Source: Isoetes taiwanensis
Taxonomy: Eukaryota > Streptophyta > Lycopodiopsida > Isoetales > Isoetaceae
Direction of reading: 5' to 3'
Length of the DNA: 64,000 bases
NCBI GenBank assembly: GCA_021234155.1
Contig: JAJEKV010000001.1
Location: 15,368,245 to 15,432,244 of the forward strand
Position 1 is the first letter of the stretch. Every line of letters starts with the position of its first letter. Positions 20,158 to 30,893 of this stretch are shown one piece after another. Made by a program: the position numbers and the translations under genes. The notes beneath the pieces were generated by a model. The model was not told where the DNA came from. It saw nothing but the letters and a program-made list of their open reading frames with translations, and did not search any database.

Positions 20158-21403
20158 CTAGAGGCCTAGGCTCAGGGGAACGACAACGCCGAGACCATAT
20201 GGAAGAACAGAGTCCGCCCAGGCCACCTCCGGCAGGGAACCTGTTCGAGGAATTTGGACCCATGACCCCAGAAGAGGAAATATCACAGATGAGGACGGAC
20301 CTTGAGCAGATAAAGGCTTTGTTAGCCGCACAAGCAGGAGCGGGGTCGGTGGGCAACGCTCAGTTGCCTCAAGCATCAGCTCGGAAGACCGGAAGGGACA
20401 AGAAGAGGAGCAAGAGAAGGAGGTCCTCCAGCTCGGAATCCTCCGACTCAAGCTCCTATTCGGACTCCGACCGAAAAAGGGAAGAAACGAGCCCGTGGAC
20501 CCAACGGATGGAAGGCGTGAGGAACACGGCAGATGCAAGGCGTAGGGGGGCGCCATAAATGGATCGACAAAGGGACACCAGAGCCTCCGACTACCGAAGA
20601 AGGTAGATTCTCTTTGGGCAATGTATGGAAGGCCCTGAATTAGAACAATTCTCGGGGAGAACAAAATCGATTAGAAGCGAGAGGCATGGCTAGGATCTAA
20701 ATGAGTGAGTACGGCAATGCTTATGGCATGAAGGATAAAGACAAAGGCAAAGTGGCAAATGCTAACTTGAAAGGAGCCGCATTTAATTTGGTGGAAGGGT
20801 TATGCAAAGGCACATGGCTTAAGCGTGGATGCTTGTAAGTTCGTAAAAGTTTGCTAAAGCCTTCAAGTGCCATTACGCCCCAAGGGAGCACAAGTCCAAA
20901 GATGATGCAACAGTTCTCAGGTTGCAAATAGGAAACAAATCAGATCGTAAATATCTGAGAGGAATTCATGAGATTAAAACTTTATGTGCCAAAGTTGGGC
21001 GAGACACATGCAGTAGAGAGCTACATTGAGGGCCTGAATGAGGAGATCCGCAAGCTTGTAAGGGCAATAAATCCTAAGACAGTATTAGAAGCAGAGTCCA
21101 AGGCAATAAGCTTGCAAGGAACGGGACCTCAGAATAGCGGGCAGAGGCAGTAGCATTACCAGGATAAAGGCAAGGCAACATGGAGTTATAGCCCTAGGGC
21201 AGCCAGTCCAGCTAGAGCCCCATATGGTGGCAACCAGGGGAAACAGCAGGAGAAGAAGCAGGTGTTCTTCAAGGACAAGCAGGAGAGGTCAAACTACTCC
21301 AAAGCAGTGCGATCCTTTTTGCAGGCTATGCCCAAGGAAAAGAGACAGGAGTGCATAGAAAAGCAGCTTTGCTTCAGGTGCTTCCAGCCAGGTCCTTGGT
21401 TGT
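20158..21403 (+). pseudogene. gag of element A, broken, truncated at zinc knuckle
   Basis: Begins GLGSGERQRRDHMEEQ, continues MTPEEEISQMRTDLEQIKAL and a Ser/Asp-rich RRRSSSSESSDSSSYSDSD tract. The capsid core (Retrotrans_gag) is present but frame-broken between about 20640 and 20940: GNAYGMKDKDKGKVANANLK and the WWKGYAKAHGLS-like segment. It resumes with RLKLYVPKLGETHAVESYIE and LNEEIRKLVRAINPKTVLEA. It ends at CIEKQLCFRCFQPG, the first half of a CCHC knuckle, where element B sequence begins at about 21404. Confidence 0.85.
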
Positions 21404-21670
21404 CCTGCCCCTCCTGCTGTGGGCCTTCCTCAATGCCTTGCTGAGGTAGTGGTGGAGGTGGAGGTGGTGCAGGCGCATATTCTTGGGCATTCATCAATGG
21501 GGTGGCCCAATGGATCAGCTGTTGCATCTGATTCCTCATCTGGACGAGCCTTGCGTTGACTGCTTCCGGTGTCATTTCCTCGTTGACATCTTGATCACGT
21601 CCAAATAGGTTCCTTGGTACCCACTGATGTTGTCGGCCCTGGCCTTGGGAACCTGAGCCGATGTTCCTTG
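21404..21670 (-). pseudogene. gag start of element B second unit, truncated
   Basis: The exon starts at 21670 after TTGCAG and reads GSGSQGQGRQHQW, RNLFGRDQDVNEE, then MTPEAVNARLVQMRNQMQQL and PPPPPPLPQQGIEEGPQQEG. It is cut at about 21404, where element A gag begins on the other strand. It matches 33027-32755 almost base for base. Confidence 0.8.
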
Positions 21671-21897
21671 CTGCAAGGATTGATCATCAATACTTGTTAT
21701 TTAGTTTACACATGAATTATATTCGTTTACAATTAGTTTGTTGTTAGATACAAAAGAAATCATGTGAGAATTCCACTTACAAGTCAAGATCATAATAAGT
21801 CATTAATATATAGAAGTACATTTTATGAAATACATGATAATATCAAAAGAAGATTACTTAATACAATTTAAAACTTGAAAGGAAATCTTATAGCTGA
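21671..21897 (-). other. putative intron end between ORF2 and gag (element B second unit)
   Basis: AT-rich, non-coding on both strands, ending in TTGCAG at 21676-21671 on the minus strand. The corresponding piece of the first unit is 33028-33254. Confidence 0.4.
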
Positions 21898-23421
21898 TCA
21901 ATGGCCTCCTGAAAGCTTAAAGAAATTCTTCACATCCCTAAATCGGAGCCCTTTGCCGAGGTTGCGCAGGATGTTCCTTGTCGATCCTCCCTCGAGTGCT
22001 CGAGCCATTTCCGGTTCCGGGAGTTCTGGTGCAGTTGCTGCTACTACTGAAAGTGATGCGTCCCTGAGGTGGCCCCTAGCGAAGTCAAGGCAATGGAGCG
22101 CTACGGACCTCTTGAAAAGGATGACGTGATCTGCATGGGCGTATATCTTTGAGTGCTGCCCGAAGCCCGAGAGTGCTATGAGAAGTGCCACTGATTCTTC
22201 CCCCCTTGTACTGAACTCCTTGTGGAAGACTACCATTTGCCCTTGGCTGAGGGCTGGAAGGTAATAGCGAAGTGCCGTACCCTTACCCGTGCCTCTCGAT
22301 CCAGTGCCCTTCCTTTGTGCCGCTCCGCCGTAGGCGTCTACTGCCATAAGATCTTCATGGTCTCTCCACATGCTGGTTGCATTGTCCAAGTTGATGCTAC
22401 TGGACCCTTCCCTCATGCTCCTGGCTCGAACTGTCCGGCTTGAGCTTGGGCCCCTCCCTGGTTTGTACAGTGTGCTCTGTATCTGCTGGAACTCTTCCTC
22501 TGAAATGACAGGTTCCTGTTGTCGATAGATTTCCCTTATCTGCTGGTAGGCTGCTATGTCAGACATTGTCTCCCCAGCATAAGAGTGTCTCTCTGCCAGC
22601 TCCCTTGGAATCTCCTGGTATGAATAGTCGATGAGGTCCGTGCTTTTCCCATGCGCTATCATGCCTAGAAGCTCGCCGACGGTCCGAAGTCCCTGCTCTG
22701 GCGGTATGACAAGTTGAGGATGTCATTTGCTAGAATGTACTCCTCTCCGTCGATGACTATCGGCCCATGAGTATTGATGCCGACCGGGTGGCTCGGTGGC
22801 TCTTCCGATGTCGTCGTCGTGCCTTGACATGTACCTCTGCATTCTTGTTGCCTCCCTACTCTCCCACTCGGGTTTTGCTCCCCAAACCGCCGTAGTCTTC
22901 GCCGACTCCGGGGAATGGTGCCCCGACGCCGTGCCATGGTATTCATATGAGGAATCTATATTGAGGATCTGGTCCCGAGCCCTCTGGGGTATCAAGTGGA
23001 GCTAAGTCTAAGGGCTGAACGGAAGGTTCCCCTACTTTGTTGATTGACTTATAGTGCATGAAGAGGGCAAGGGTCAGGAGATGAAAGGTACCTATGCCTA
23101 TTATGTCCGGCAGTCATGTAATCCGGCATGGTCCTAGTCCTATCCCATAGCCGCTTCTTGCCTTTGGATCCCCCATCTCTCGACCTAAGGCTTGGGTGAG
23201 TGTCTCAAGAGAAACCCAATTCCCCCCTAGGGGTAGTCTAACTTCCCAAGGTAGGACCTCATTTGGTCGTATTGGCACATGATATCCGTGTAGTATGGTG
23301 TTCTAGACAGAGTTGCATGAAGATCAAACAAGCGGTCAAACACGAGAAGGCTTGCTCAAGAGGGAAGTCGATGGATATGGCTTGCAAACATTGTACCATC
23401 TCTCAAAGTTGCTTTGGCCAT
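21898..23421 (-). pseudogene. ORF2 of element B second unit, mostly open
   Basis: The start at 23421 aligns with the first unit's MAPSNFERWYN. 22662-21898 is one open frame of 254 codons holding the conserved C-terminal domain: LRYYLPALSQGQMVVFHKEF, STRGEESVALLIALSGFG, EMARALEGGSTRNILRNLG, ending VKNFFKLSGGH. Upstream, HGPIVIDGEEYILANDILNL corresponds to the element A segment IIINGEEYLLPGDIRNL. Same unknown family as 18445-19975; the middle is interrupted by frame breaks. Confidence 0.7.
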
Positions 23422-23530
23422 TAAGCAAGGAAGGGTGTAGAAAATGGTTTGCAAAGACCGGTGAGGGATCGTAAAATCGCCTAAGTGGGTCGAAGCGATT
23501 ACTTGAGAGAAAAAATGACAAATGAGGCCC

Positions 23531-23538
23531 TTTTATAG
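23531..23538 (-). promoter_or_regulatory. TATA box for ORF2 (element B second unit)
   Basis: Minus strand CTATAAAAGGGCC, about 110 bp upstream of the ORF2 ATG at 23421. The same box is at 34902-34895 in the first unit. Confidence 0.55.
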
Positions 23539-23719
23539 ACTATGGTTGACCTGGGATTCGCGGCAAAAGGTACCTACATAGGAAGGCCTTGGTTCTATGG
23601 CTATGGGTGTCCAAATGAGCTACCATGAAGTGCAAATCTAAGCAAAACAAAGCAAGAAACACTACATGGTAGTTGGTTTGGCTGAATTTGGTTAATTTGG
23701 GTCGAAAATGGGCTGACCT

Positions 23720-23782
23720 GGGTGAATCCGCGCGAAAGGCCTCCGCGTCGCGAACGCAAACGCGTTTGGCGCGGTCTCACCC
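23720..23782. promoter_or_regulatory. GC-rich hairpin repeat, element B second unit, copy 1
   Basis: GGGTGAATCCGCGC (23720-23733) pairs with GCGCGGTCTCACCC (23769-23782), 12 of 14 positions. It lies between the H3-like gene and ORF2, like the hairpins of element A, although the sequence differs. Confidence 0.65.
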
Positions 23783-23921
23783 GGTTGGCCGATTTTGGAG
23801 CCAATTTTGGTCAAATTTGAGAGTTTGAAGATGCTAACATGGCTAATTGGATCAATTCTAACCTAACTAGCAACTTATTTTGAACAAAACTGACACCTAA
23901 AAGCATAATTTCGGCGCACCC

Positions 23922-23984
23922 GGGTGAATCCGCGCGAAACGCGCCCGCGTCGCGGACGCAGAGGCCATTGGCGCGGTCTCACCC
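23922..23984. promoter_or_regulatory. GC-rich hairpin repeat, element B second unit, copy 2
   Basis: Same arms as the copy at 23720, GGGTGAATCCGCGC and GCGCGGTCTCACCC, with similar internal CGCGTCGCG sequence and identical 63-bp length. Confidence 0.65.
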
Positions 23985-24223
23985 AGTTGCCCCAATTTTT
24001 TGCTTTTTGGATGATTTTTTTGCCAAACATTTCGTTGTAGTCATGATTTCTAGGGTATTCCTAAGCATGTTATAAAGAATTCTACTACAATTGGGTTTAA
24101 TTTCCTAGATTTCAGGCATCCAACATTTTTCTATTTACAGAGGAAAATAACTTTTATATTAATAAGAAAACACAATTACATGAAAATTTTAATCCTCTAA
24201 CAAAATTTACGAAAATTGAGGGC

Positions 24224-25173
24224 CTAGGGCCTCTCCCTGCGAATTCTCCATGCTAAGTGAATGTCCTTCGGCATGAGGGTAACTCTCTTAGCATGGATCG
24301 CACAGAGGTTCCCTTCCTCAAAGAGCTGCACCACCTTCTTCTTCAATGCCTCTTGCAGGGCCCGGGTCATTAGAGGGGTAACCCTATAATCGGTCCGGAA
24401 CTCTCGCATAATTTCCCTAAGGAGGCCTTTCGAAGGGCGCCTTCCTTATAAGAGATTGGTGCACATTTGGAGTGCTTTATCTCCCTAAACACCGGGCGTG
24501 CTGTTTATTCGTGGTGTTGAACCCTTTTGAGTTTTTTTCGGTCTAGGTGGGGGTGGCTTAGGCTGGTTTTCTTGGCCTGCCTCCTCCGGCCACCACTGGC
24601 GCGGCACCTCAGCCAGCGGAGTACTCATAGTGGTCATTGTATTCCTCGGCCCGGCGGCGGAGGTACTCTTGGGTATACCTTCATTTTTCGGCAATGAATT
24701 CCGATCTGGCGGGGCCTGAATTCCCGCTCTCCCACTGCGCTCTTGACCTCCTTTGGTGGCTCCGCCACTTTAGGGTAAGATGGTCTCGCGTCCGGAACCC
24801 TGCTGCTCCTCCTCCTCCTCCTCGCCTCTCCCCCCTTCATTCTCCTTGGAGTTTTCTTTGGCTTTTGCTGCTGCTGCCCGCCCACCTGCTCCTCGACCTG
24901 CTCTTCCATCTCCGTGTCCGACAGAGGCCCAAAGTGGCGGGATTCGCCAGTTCTCTGGGAGCCTGCTGGCGAAGAGCTGCTGCTGGGGCTCGGTGCACTC
25001 TCTTTGGCGTCGTGGAAGGTGTCGCCGCTGCTGCTGGAGGGAAGCTCCTCCTCTCCTGGCTTCGGTCGAAGGTGCTCAGGAACCTTCTTGACATGTCGTC
25101 CTGCTGCTGCTTGCGCCATTGAGAGGGTGGGGCGCTCGTTATACTTCCTCGCTGTTTGTTTGGTTCGAGCCAT
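24224..25173 (-). pseudogene. histone H3-like gene, element B second unit
   Basis: The ATG at 25173 opens [20 protein letters not shown]. The first ten residues equal the start of histone H3, with K4 and K9 present and S10 replaced by Tyr. Residues of about 25-42 ([20 protein letters not shown]) resemble the H3 segment before the fold (GGVKKPHRYRPGT). A linker rich in Ser, Glu, Arg and Pro follows, with one or more frame changes near 24640-24410. The C-terminal fold reads [40 protein letters not shown] and DIHLAWRIRRERP to the stop at 24224. A TTTAAATA box lies about 90 bp upstream of the ATG (near 25260-25268). It is homologous to 35579-36693. Confidence 0.85.
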
Positions 25174-25736
25174 GTCTTACGGTTCAGGAAATGGGTGACG
25201 TAAGGCTGATCAAGAGAGAGATGGTGATGGAAATGGTTGGAGAGAGAATGAGGTGTCAGATATTTAAAAAGGAGGGTCCCTAGGAATATTCTCCCACCAT
25301 AATTACCCTTATTTATTAGCCTCCCTTATTAATTATCCAGTATTTAGTAATTATTTAATTATTAAGGTGTGTATTATTCCTATATTAATTGTATTTATAC
25401 TTAAAAATTTTCAATTCCCTAATGGTTTGAAGTGCTAATTATGGATTTGCGCCATTTTTCACTCGGGTCTCCGATTGGCATGATTCTTCGACCCATTTTA
25501 GGTGAAATTTGATGCAGATACATAATTTCCACTCCAATTTTACTAAAAGATGAATTCGACTCATTCATTTCTTCGTCTAACACTTAAGCTAATTTTGACC
25601 CACTACCTAAGAGAAAAATTTTTTTCCCTTATTTTCGAGGTTCGATGGTGGAATTTTTATTTCACACCCCTATAAGCTTGTTAGACTACTTTCAAGGTTA
25701 TGGTCGGGTGCTAGTTCCTGGTCAACCAAGAACATG

Positions 25737-25747
25737 GCTCGATACCA
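25737..25747 (-). other. primer-binding site of element B second unit
   Basis: Minus strand TGGTATCGAGC adjoins the LTR at 25749. A primer site on this side shows that the middle LTR (25749-27379) acts as a 5' LTR for the partial second unit while also being the 3' LTR of the first. Confidence 0.8.
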
Positions 25748-25748
25748 T

Positions 25749-27379
25749 TGTGACGCCCTCCTGCTAAACATACGGCTTTCGTACATACTTCCGAGGAAAT
25801 CCCCATCCGGCTCATCACCGCGAAAGTTCTCGCCTACCCCCGCACTCTAAGGTGACCCTAGTGCGGGGAGGGGACACGGAAGGTGTCTTGACGCCGCCCT
25901 TCCCCTATGGGCTCCTATAACAAATGAAGCGATAAAACATGTCGAACTAGCATCAACAATACAAATACTACCTCGAAGGGTAGTCCATCCCATATCCACA
26001 AGTGCAAAGAACATAATCACATACCATAAAACATGAGAGCTCCTACCCGTGGGTTCGGACACATAAGGAGGTCGACCGACCGATAGGCCTCCGCGATAGA
26101 GCAGACATCGAGTCATAACAATGGCGGGCTGGCATAAGATAATGGCTAGGGTTGACCACTCCATCCGGCCCCTCCCCTGTGCATACTTTGCGTGATGGGC
26201 TAGATCAGGCTCGCATGACTCTAACCTTCCTGATACGCAATCCCATGGCATCACCCATCGGGACTACCCAGTGTTGCATCTCCCCGTCCGGCCGAGGTAG
26301 GAAGGGTTGCATCCCCCTTCCCGGGTCTAGAGGCTCCACGGGCGGGAGAATCGCGGGCGACACACGATTCATACCCGATCAACCCCCAAAACAAGAGCCA
26401 AGCCGACACTTGCAACTCTTGAGAGGCGTGGCAACACCTTCGCCCCAGAGGTGTCTGGACCCATGCCCGGCCCACACGAAGTGACCGACCATAAGCCTAG
26501 CCCACTATGGGGTAGCCCCCGCTCGGCAGGGATCCTCCCTCCATCTTGCCTCTAGCCCCGTTGTGTGGTGCTGAGTCACATCATAGCCTCCACAGCCCGG
26601 TGGGTTCCTATGCACAGGCCGCATCTAATAGGAACTAAGGGATCTACACTAGGAGCATACTACATATGGCTCTAGGTCTCTACCCCCCTTCCCAACACAA
26701 GAGGAACAAACATGATCAACCATCATCACATAATCATCATGAACAATATCATATGAACATCTTAACCTAATCATACATATCTAACTATTAGTTAGGGTTC
26801 CTTGATTAGGGTTCAAGATGTTCAACAACATGTGTTCTAGGGTGGCTCTACTCTAGCTACGAATACTAACCCATCCGGAGTGCTAACTCCCGATGAACTA
26901 ATATGAACTCTACTCAACCTACCTCCTCCGTGAGCGCTTCCTCCCATCCCCGGCGCTCCATGCTCCTTGGAGTGGCTCAAGACTTGCTCCCCACGATCCT
27001 ACACACCTTCCAGTGGGCTGCCGCCCAAAGCTAGGGTCAGAATTGAACCATGCTCGAAACGGGGTTTCGAGCATGTAGATGAGAGTTCAGGTGCTAGGTC
27101 AAGGAAATGGGTCTAGGGTTAGGGTTAGAGCTAATATAGGTGTGGGTCCACATGGGATGCCACGTGGCACCACTAAGATGAGGCCGTGTGGCGGTTGCCC
27201 AATAGGATAAGGCCATGTGGAAATGGGCCTTGTTCCTAAGGTTATCTAAGTTAAACAATTACTTAGATGTGCACCCCTTGCCACTTATCCAAGGCATACA
27301 AGGCTACCTAGGTAGACTTGTATGGTGACGGGTCCAGGAATATACGTATTTATGGCGTATATTCCCCTGGAACGTCACA
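25749..27379 (-). repeat. element B middle LTR, shared by both units
   Basis: The + strand begins TGTGACGCC and ends GGAACGTCACA; 1631 bp. It matches 37273-38915 throughout. On its high-coordinate side is the polypurine tract (minus AAGGGGGGGAGAA), and on its low-coordinate side a primer site. Confidence 0.9.
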
Positions 27380-28215
27380 TTCTCCCCCCCTTAGGACAAT
27401 GCTGTCCTCAGCATTGTGCTAAGGTGACGAACCTAACTATCCTGCAAAACAACATCAAACATACTCTTAACTTAAGTTTAAACGATCAACTTCCTATTAA
27501 AAGTTAAATGTCAAAATTTAGGCCATATTTGTACTTATACAAAATTATATAGCCTTAACAAAGTTACTTCTTACAATAATTCAAAACATTATTATAAGAG
27601 TTATTAGGGTTCATAATCTAAATTATGGTTCCCCCATCTTCTCGTAATGCGCCCCACCTCGAAGCTCCTTCTCACTTGCCTGCACATGGAGCACATTACG
27701 TTAGTTTAATTAATAAGTTTGTGGTTTTAGGGGACCACCCCCCTTACCAATACCTTGCACTCGATCATGGCCCTTTCGGATTTGAGCTTAAGGACCATTT
27801 AAGATGATCCCATCATCGCCCATGATCAAGTGCTACCTTGTACTCTGCCATTACCTAAGCCGAAAACCCCTAGTGCATCATGCCCCAAGGGTTTTAAGCT
27901 AGGGAACGTCTCACGATCCCATCATCGCACATGATCACTTTAACCTTCACCATGACCCCCCTATGGCCAGGTGTGCGAACCCCACATCGTGGCATAGGGA
28001 GCATCCGACCGATGTCCCATCATCGCGCACCATGCCTTTCCTTCTCTCTCTCGCATGACCCTATTGGTCATGCGCACCTCTTGGTGCATGTTGGCCTAGA
28101 GAACGCCTTAAAGGCTTATCCCATCATCGCCCACACGTTCCAAGGTTCTGGCGCATGTGCTCCACTAACTAGAAGACATGAGCCAGACTTGAGGCTAACT
28201 AAGAAGCATACTAAG
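27380..28215 (-). other. element B 3' untranslated region with repeated CGATGATGGGA
   Basis: Between the chromodomain and the LTR. The 11-mer TCCCATCATCG (minus CGATGATGGGA) occurs at 27808, 27917, 28015 and 28119, spaced 98-109 bp apart in a degenerate tandem repeat. Element A has a single copy at 42507 in the same region. The polypurine tract lies at 27380-27395. No gene seen. Confidence 0.55.
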
Positions 28216-29531
28216 CTAACCTCCCCGGCGAAGTCGGGCTCCACTCAAGCCCGGACTTCGACTCCCATCAAACTCCTTCATAAACTCCGGGTATTGCTTC
28301 TCCAAATCCTGCTTCAATACCCAGGTTGCGTCTTCCACGGGCAAGTGCTTCCACTTGACCAAATATTGGAGGAACTGAGACCTCCTAGTCTTCTTGAATG
28401 ACTTATCAAGAAGTAATTCAGGCACAATTTCCACTTGCTCTTCCGTCATTTCCAACAAAGTTGGAGTATCCAAAACCTCCTCGTGGTTAGATTGTGCCTT
28501 TTAATAAACTTACGCGGAAAACCTTGTGAACCTTAAGATGGGCCTAAGATCCAACTTGTAGGCTTGGGAGCCCACTCTCTAAAATCTTGAACGGACCAGC
28601 CCACCTAGGGGCAAGCTTCTTACAACTCCCAACCGCTTAGCTTGCTTAACCTTGATCTTCAACCACACGCCATCGCCTACCTCAAACTCTCTTACGGTCC
28701 CAGGCTTGTCGGCTACACTCTTACTTCTTCCACCAGCTGCTGCATATCTCCTAGCATCTGCTGGGATACTTCCACCTTTGACACAGGATTGTGCCAAGTA
28801 TCCGGGGTTAAGCACTGGTACCCATAATTTACCATGAAAGGGGACATCTGAGATGACTCCTGCTTGGCACTATTGTAGGCGAACTCCACCAAGTGGATGT
28901 ACTCATCCCACTTGGACTGCTTATTCCACACAAAGCTTCTAAGCATATCTTCAATGATGCGATTCGTCCTTTCCGTCTGACCATGGGGATGATATGCCGT
29001 GCTCATGGAGAGCTTCGTCTGAATCGTGCTAAAGAGGTCTTGCCAAAAGGCACTCATAAATTTGGAATCCCTATCTGAAATTATTTCCCGAGGCATGCCA
29101 TGGAGTCTAAAAATCTCCTTTACAAATAGCTTGGCGGTATCTAATGCGGTGTCTAATGCGGTGTCCGTAGTTCTGCAAGGCACAAAATGTGCCATCTTAG
29201 ATAACTTGTCTACGACAACCATCAATGCATCCTTGCCTCGAAGAGTTCTAGGGAGTCCCGTGATAAAATCCATACTTATGACCTCCCACTTAGCATTTGG
29301 CACTCCCAATGGCTCTAAGGCACCCGGAATTCGAAGTTGCTCTGCTTTGGTCTGCTGACACAACTGGCATTCTCGAATATACCTGGCTATCTGCTTCTTC
29401 ATCCCTGGCCAGAAGTAACTACTTGAATCTTGAAGTAGGTCTTCATAAACCCCGCATGCCCTGCCCCCAAGCTTGTTGTGTGTGTCATGAAGAATTAGCT
29501 TCCTTACCCCCCCAAGATTCTCGGCACACAC
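28216..29531 (-). pseudogene. integrase and chromodomain of element B
   Basis: 29531-28713 is open: zinc-binding region ([28 protein letters not shown]; the second His is not conserved), first catalytic Asp in [20 protein letters not shown], second in [17 protein letters not shown], and Glu in [13 protein letters not shown]. After frame breaks at 28710-28480 the chromodomain is open at 28473-28216: PELLLDKSFKKTRRSQFLQY followed by LVKWKHLPVEDATWVLKQDL. Chromodomains at this position define chromoviruses and direct insertion to modified chromatin. Probably one polyprotein with gag-pol before decay. Confidence 0.9.
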
Positions 29532-29596
29532 AACTTATGTTTATGATACAACAGGTTGCCTTCCTTCTTATAATGCTTGAAGGCCTCCCGCTCTCC

Positions 29597-30886
29597 TTAT
29601 CCTGCTCTAGCCTCCTTAGAAAGGCTTGCCCATACTTCCTTGAAATCCTCATCTAATGGCAGGGTCTCCTCAATCCTCTTACCAAATTCACTCGAAAGAG
29701 TGGAAATCGCATTACAATGCGTTCTTGTCTCAAACGGTCTCCTGGAGAGAGCATCTGCCACAACATTAAGCTTACCGGGCTTATATACTATATCAAAATC
29801 ATACTCTTCAAGGAATTCCATCCACCTCCTTTGCCTTAGATTGAGGAGTGGTTGGGTAAAAAGATACTGGAGGCTCTGGTGATCAGTATCTAACTGAAAT
29901 TTCCTTCCCAGCAAATAATGCCTCCAAATTCTTAATGCCCTGACAATAGCTAAGAGCTCCTGATCATGGGTTGGGTAGCGTTGCTCGGCGTCGTTCATCT
30001 TCTTCGAGTCGTAGGCGACTACCCTTTCTTCTTGCATCAAGACTGCCCCTGTTGCTATCCTGCTTGCATCCGTAGCCACAAGCTTATCTTTACTCGGATC
30101 TGGGAGGACGAGCACTGGAGCTGTTGTTAAGGCCTCCTTGAGCTTCTCAAAGGAAGCTTGGACTTTCTCCAACCAATGTGCTCTCCAATCTTTCAGCTTA
30201 ACACTCTTAGTGAGGTCCGTCAAAGGGGACGCCCACTTAGCAAAGTCCTTCACGAATTTTATGTAATATCCTGCCAACCCGAGAAAGCTTCTTACTTCTG
30301 CTACATTCCTTGGAGCTGGCCAATCAACTACTGCTTCAATCTTTGCGGGGTCGGTGGAAATCCCTTCCGCCGATATTACATGGCCCAAGTACTCCACTCT
30401 TTCGGTAGCAAAGTGGCATTTGGAGAGCTTGCCATACAAGCGATGGCGTCTCAACTTTTCCAATACTTTCGTCAAATGCAGAACATGATCTTGAATGGAC
30501 TTGCTGTAGACTAGAATGTCGTCGAAGAAGACAATGACAAACTCATCTAGAAAATCCCTGAAGACGTCGTTCATGAGGCGCATAAAGGTTGCTGGAGCGT
30601 TCGACAATCCAAAGGGCATTACTGTGAACTCAAAGTGACCATACCGCGTTCTAAAGGCGGTCTTATAGATATCCTCTTCCTTTATTCTTATCTGATGGTA
30701 CCCTGACCTCAAGTCAATTTTTGAGAATACCCTTGCTCCTTGGAGCTGGTCCATCAAATCATCGGCCCTTGACAATGCATACTTGTTCTCAATCGTCTGC
30801 TTGTTGAGCTGGCGATAGTCTATGCTCATTCTTAAGCTCCCGTCTTTCTTCTTCACGAAGAGTATAGGTGCTCCAAAAGGAGACAC
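29597..30886 (-). pseudogene. reverse transcriptase and RNase H of element B
   Basis: 429 codons open. RT starts [31 protein letters not shown] and [18 protein letters not shown] are present; the active site reads [14 protein letters not shown] with the FFDD Asp pair. The thumb carries [20 protein letters not shown], and RNase H begins [18 protein letters not shown] with a [10 protein letters not shown] motif. This is typical Ty3/gypsy length and order. A frame break near 30890 separates it from the protease segment. It is the least damaged part of element B. Confidence 0.92.
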
Positions 30887-30893
30887 ACTTGCT

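Noticed and set aside
20158-20664. 168-codon minus-strand frame opposite element A gag
   Set aside because: Shadow of gag; the plus strand carries the family-conserved protein.
24637-25122. Long plus-strand frames opposite the H3-like genes (also 35984-36642)
   Set aside because: They are antisense to the H3-like genes and consist of Leu/Ala/Cys-rich sequence expected from reading a Ser/Glu/Arg-rich gene backwards; no domain.
27113-27135. Telomere-like CTAGGGTTAGGGTTAG in the element B LTR
   Set aside because: Only about two units, repeated at 38648 because it is part of the LTR; not an interstitial telomere array.
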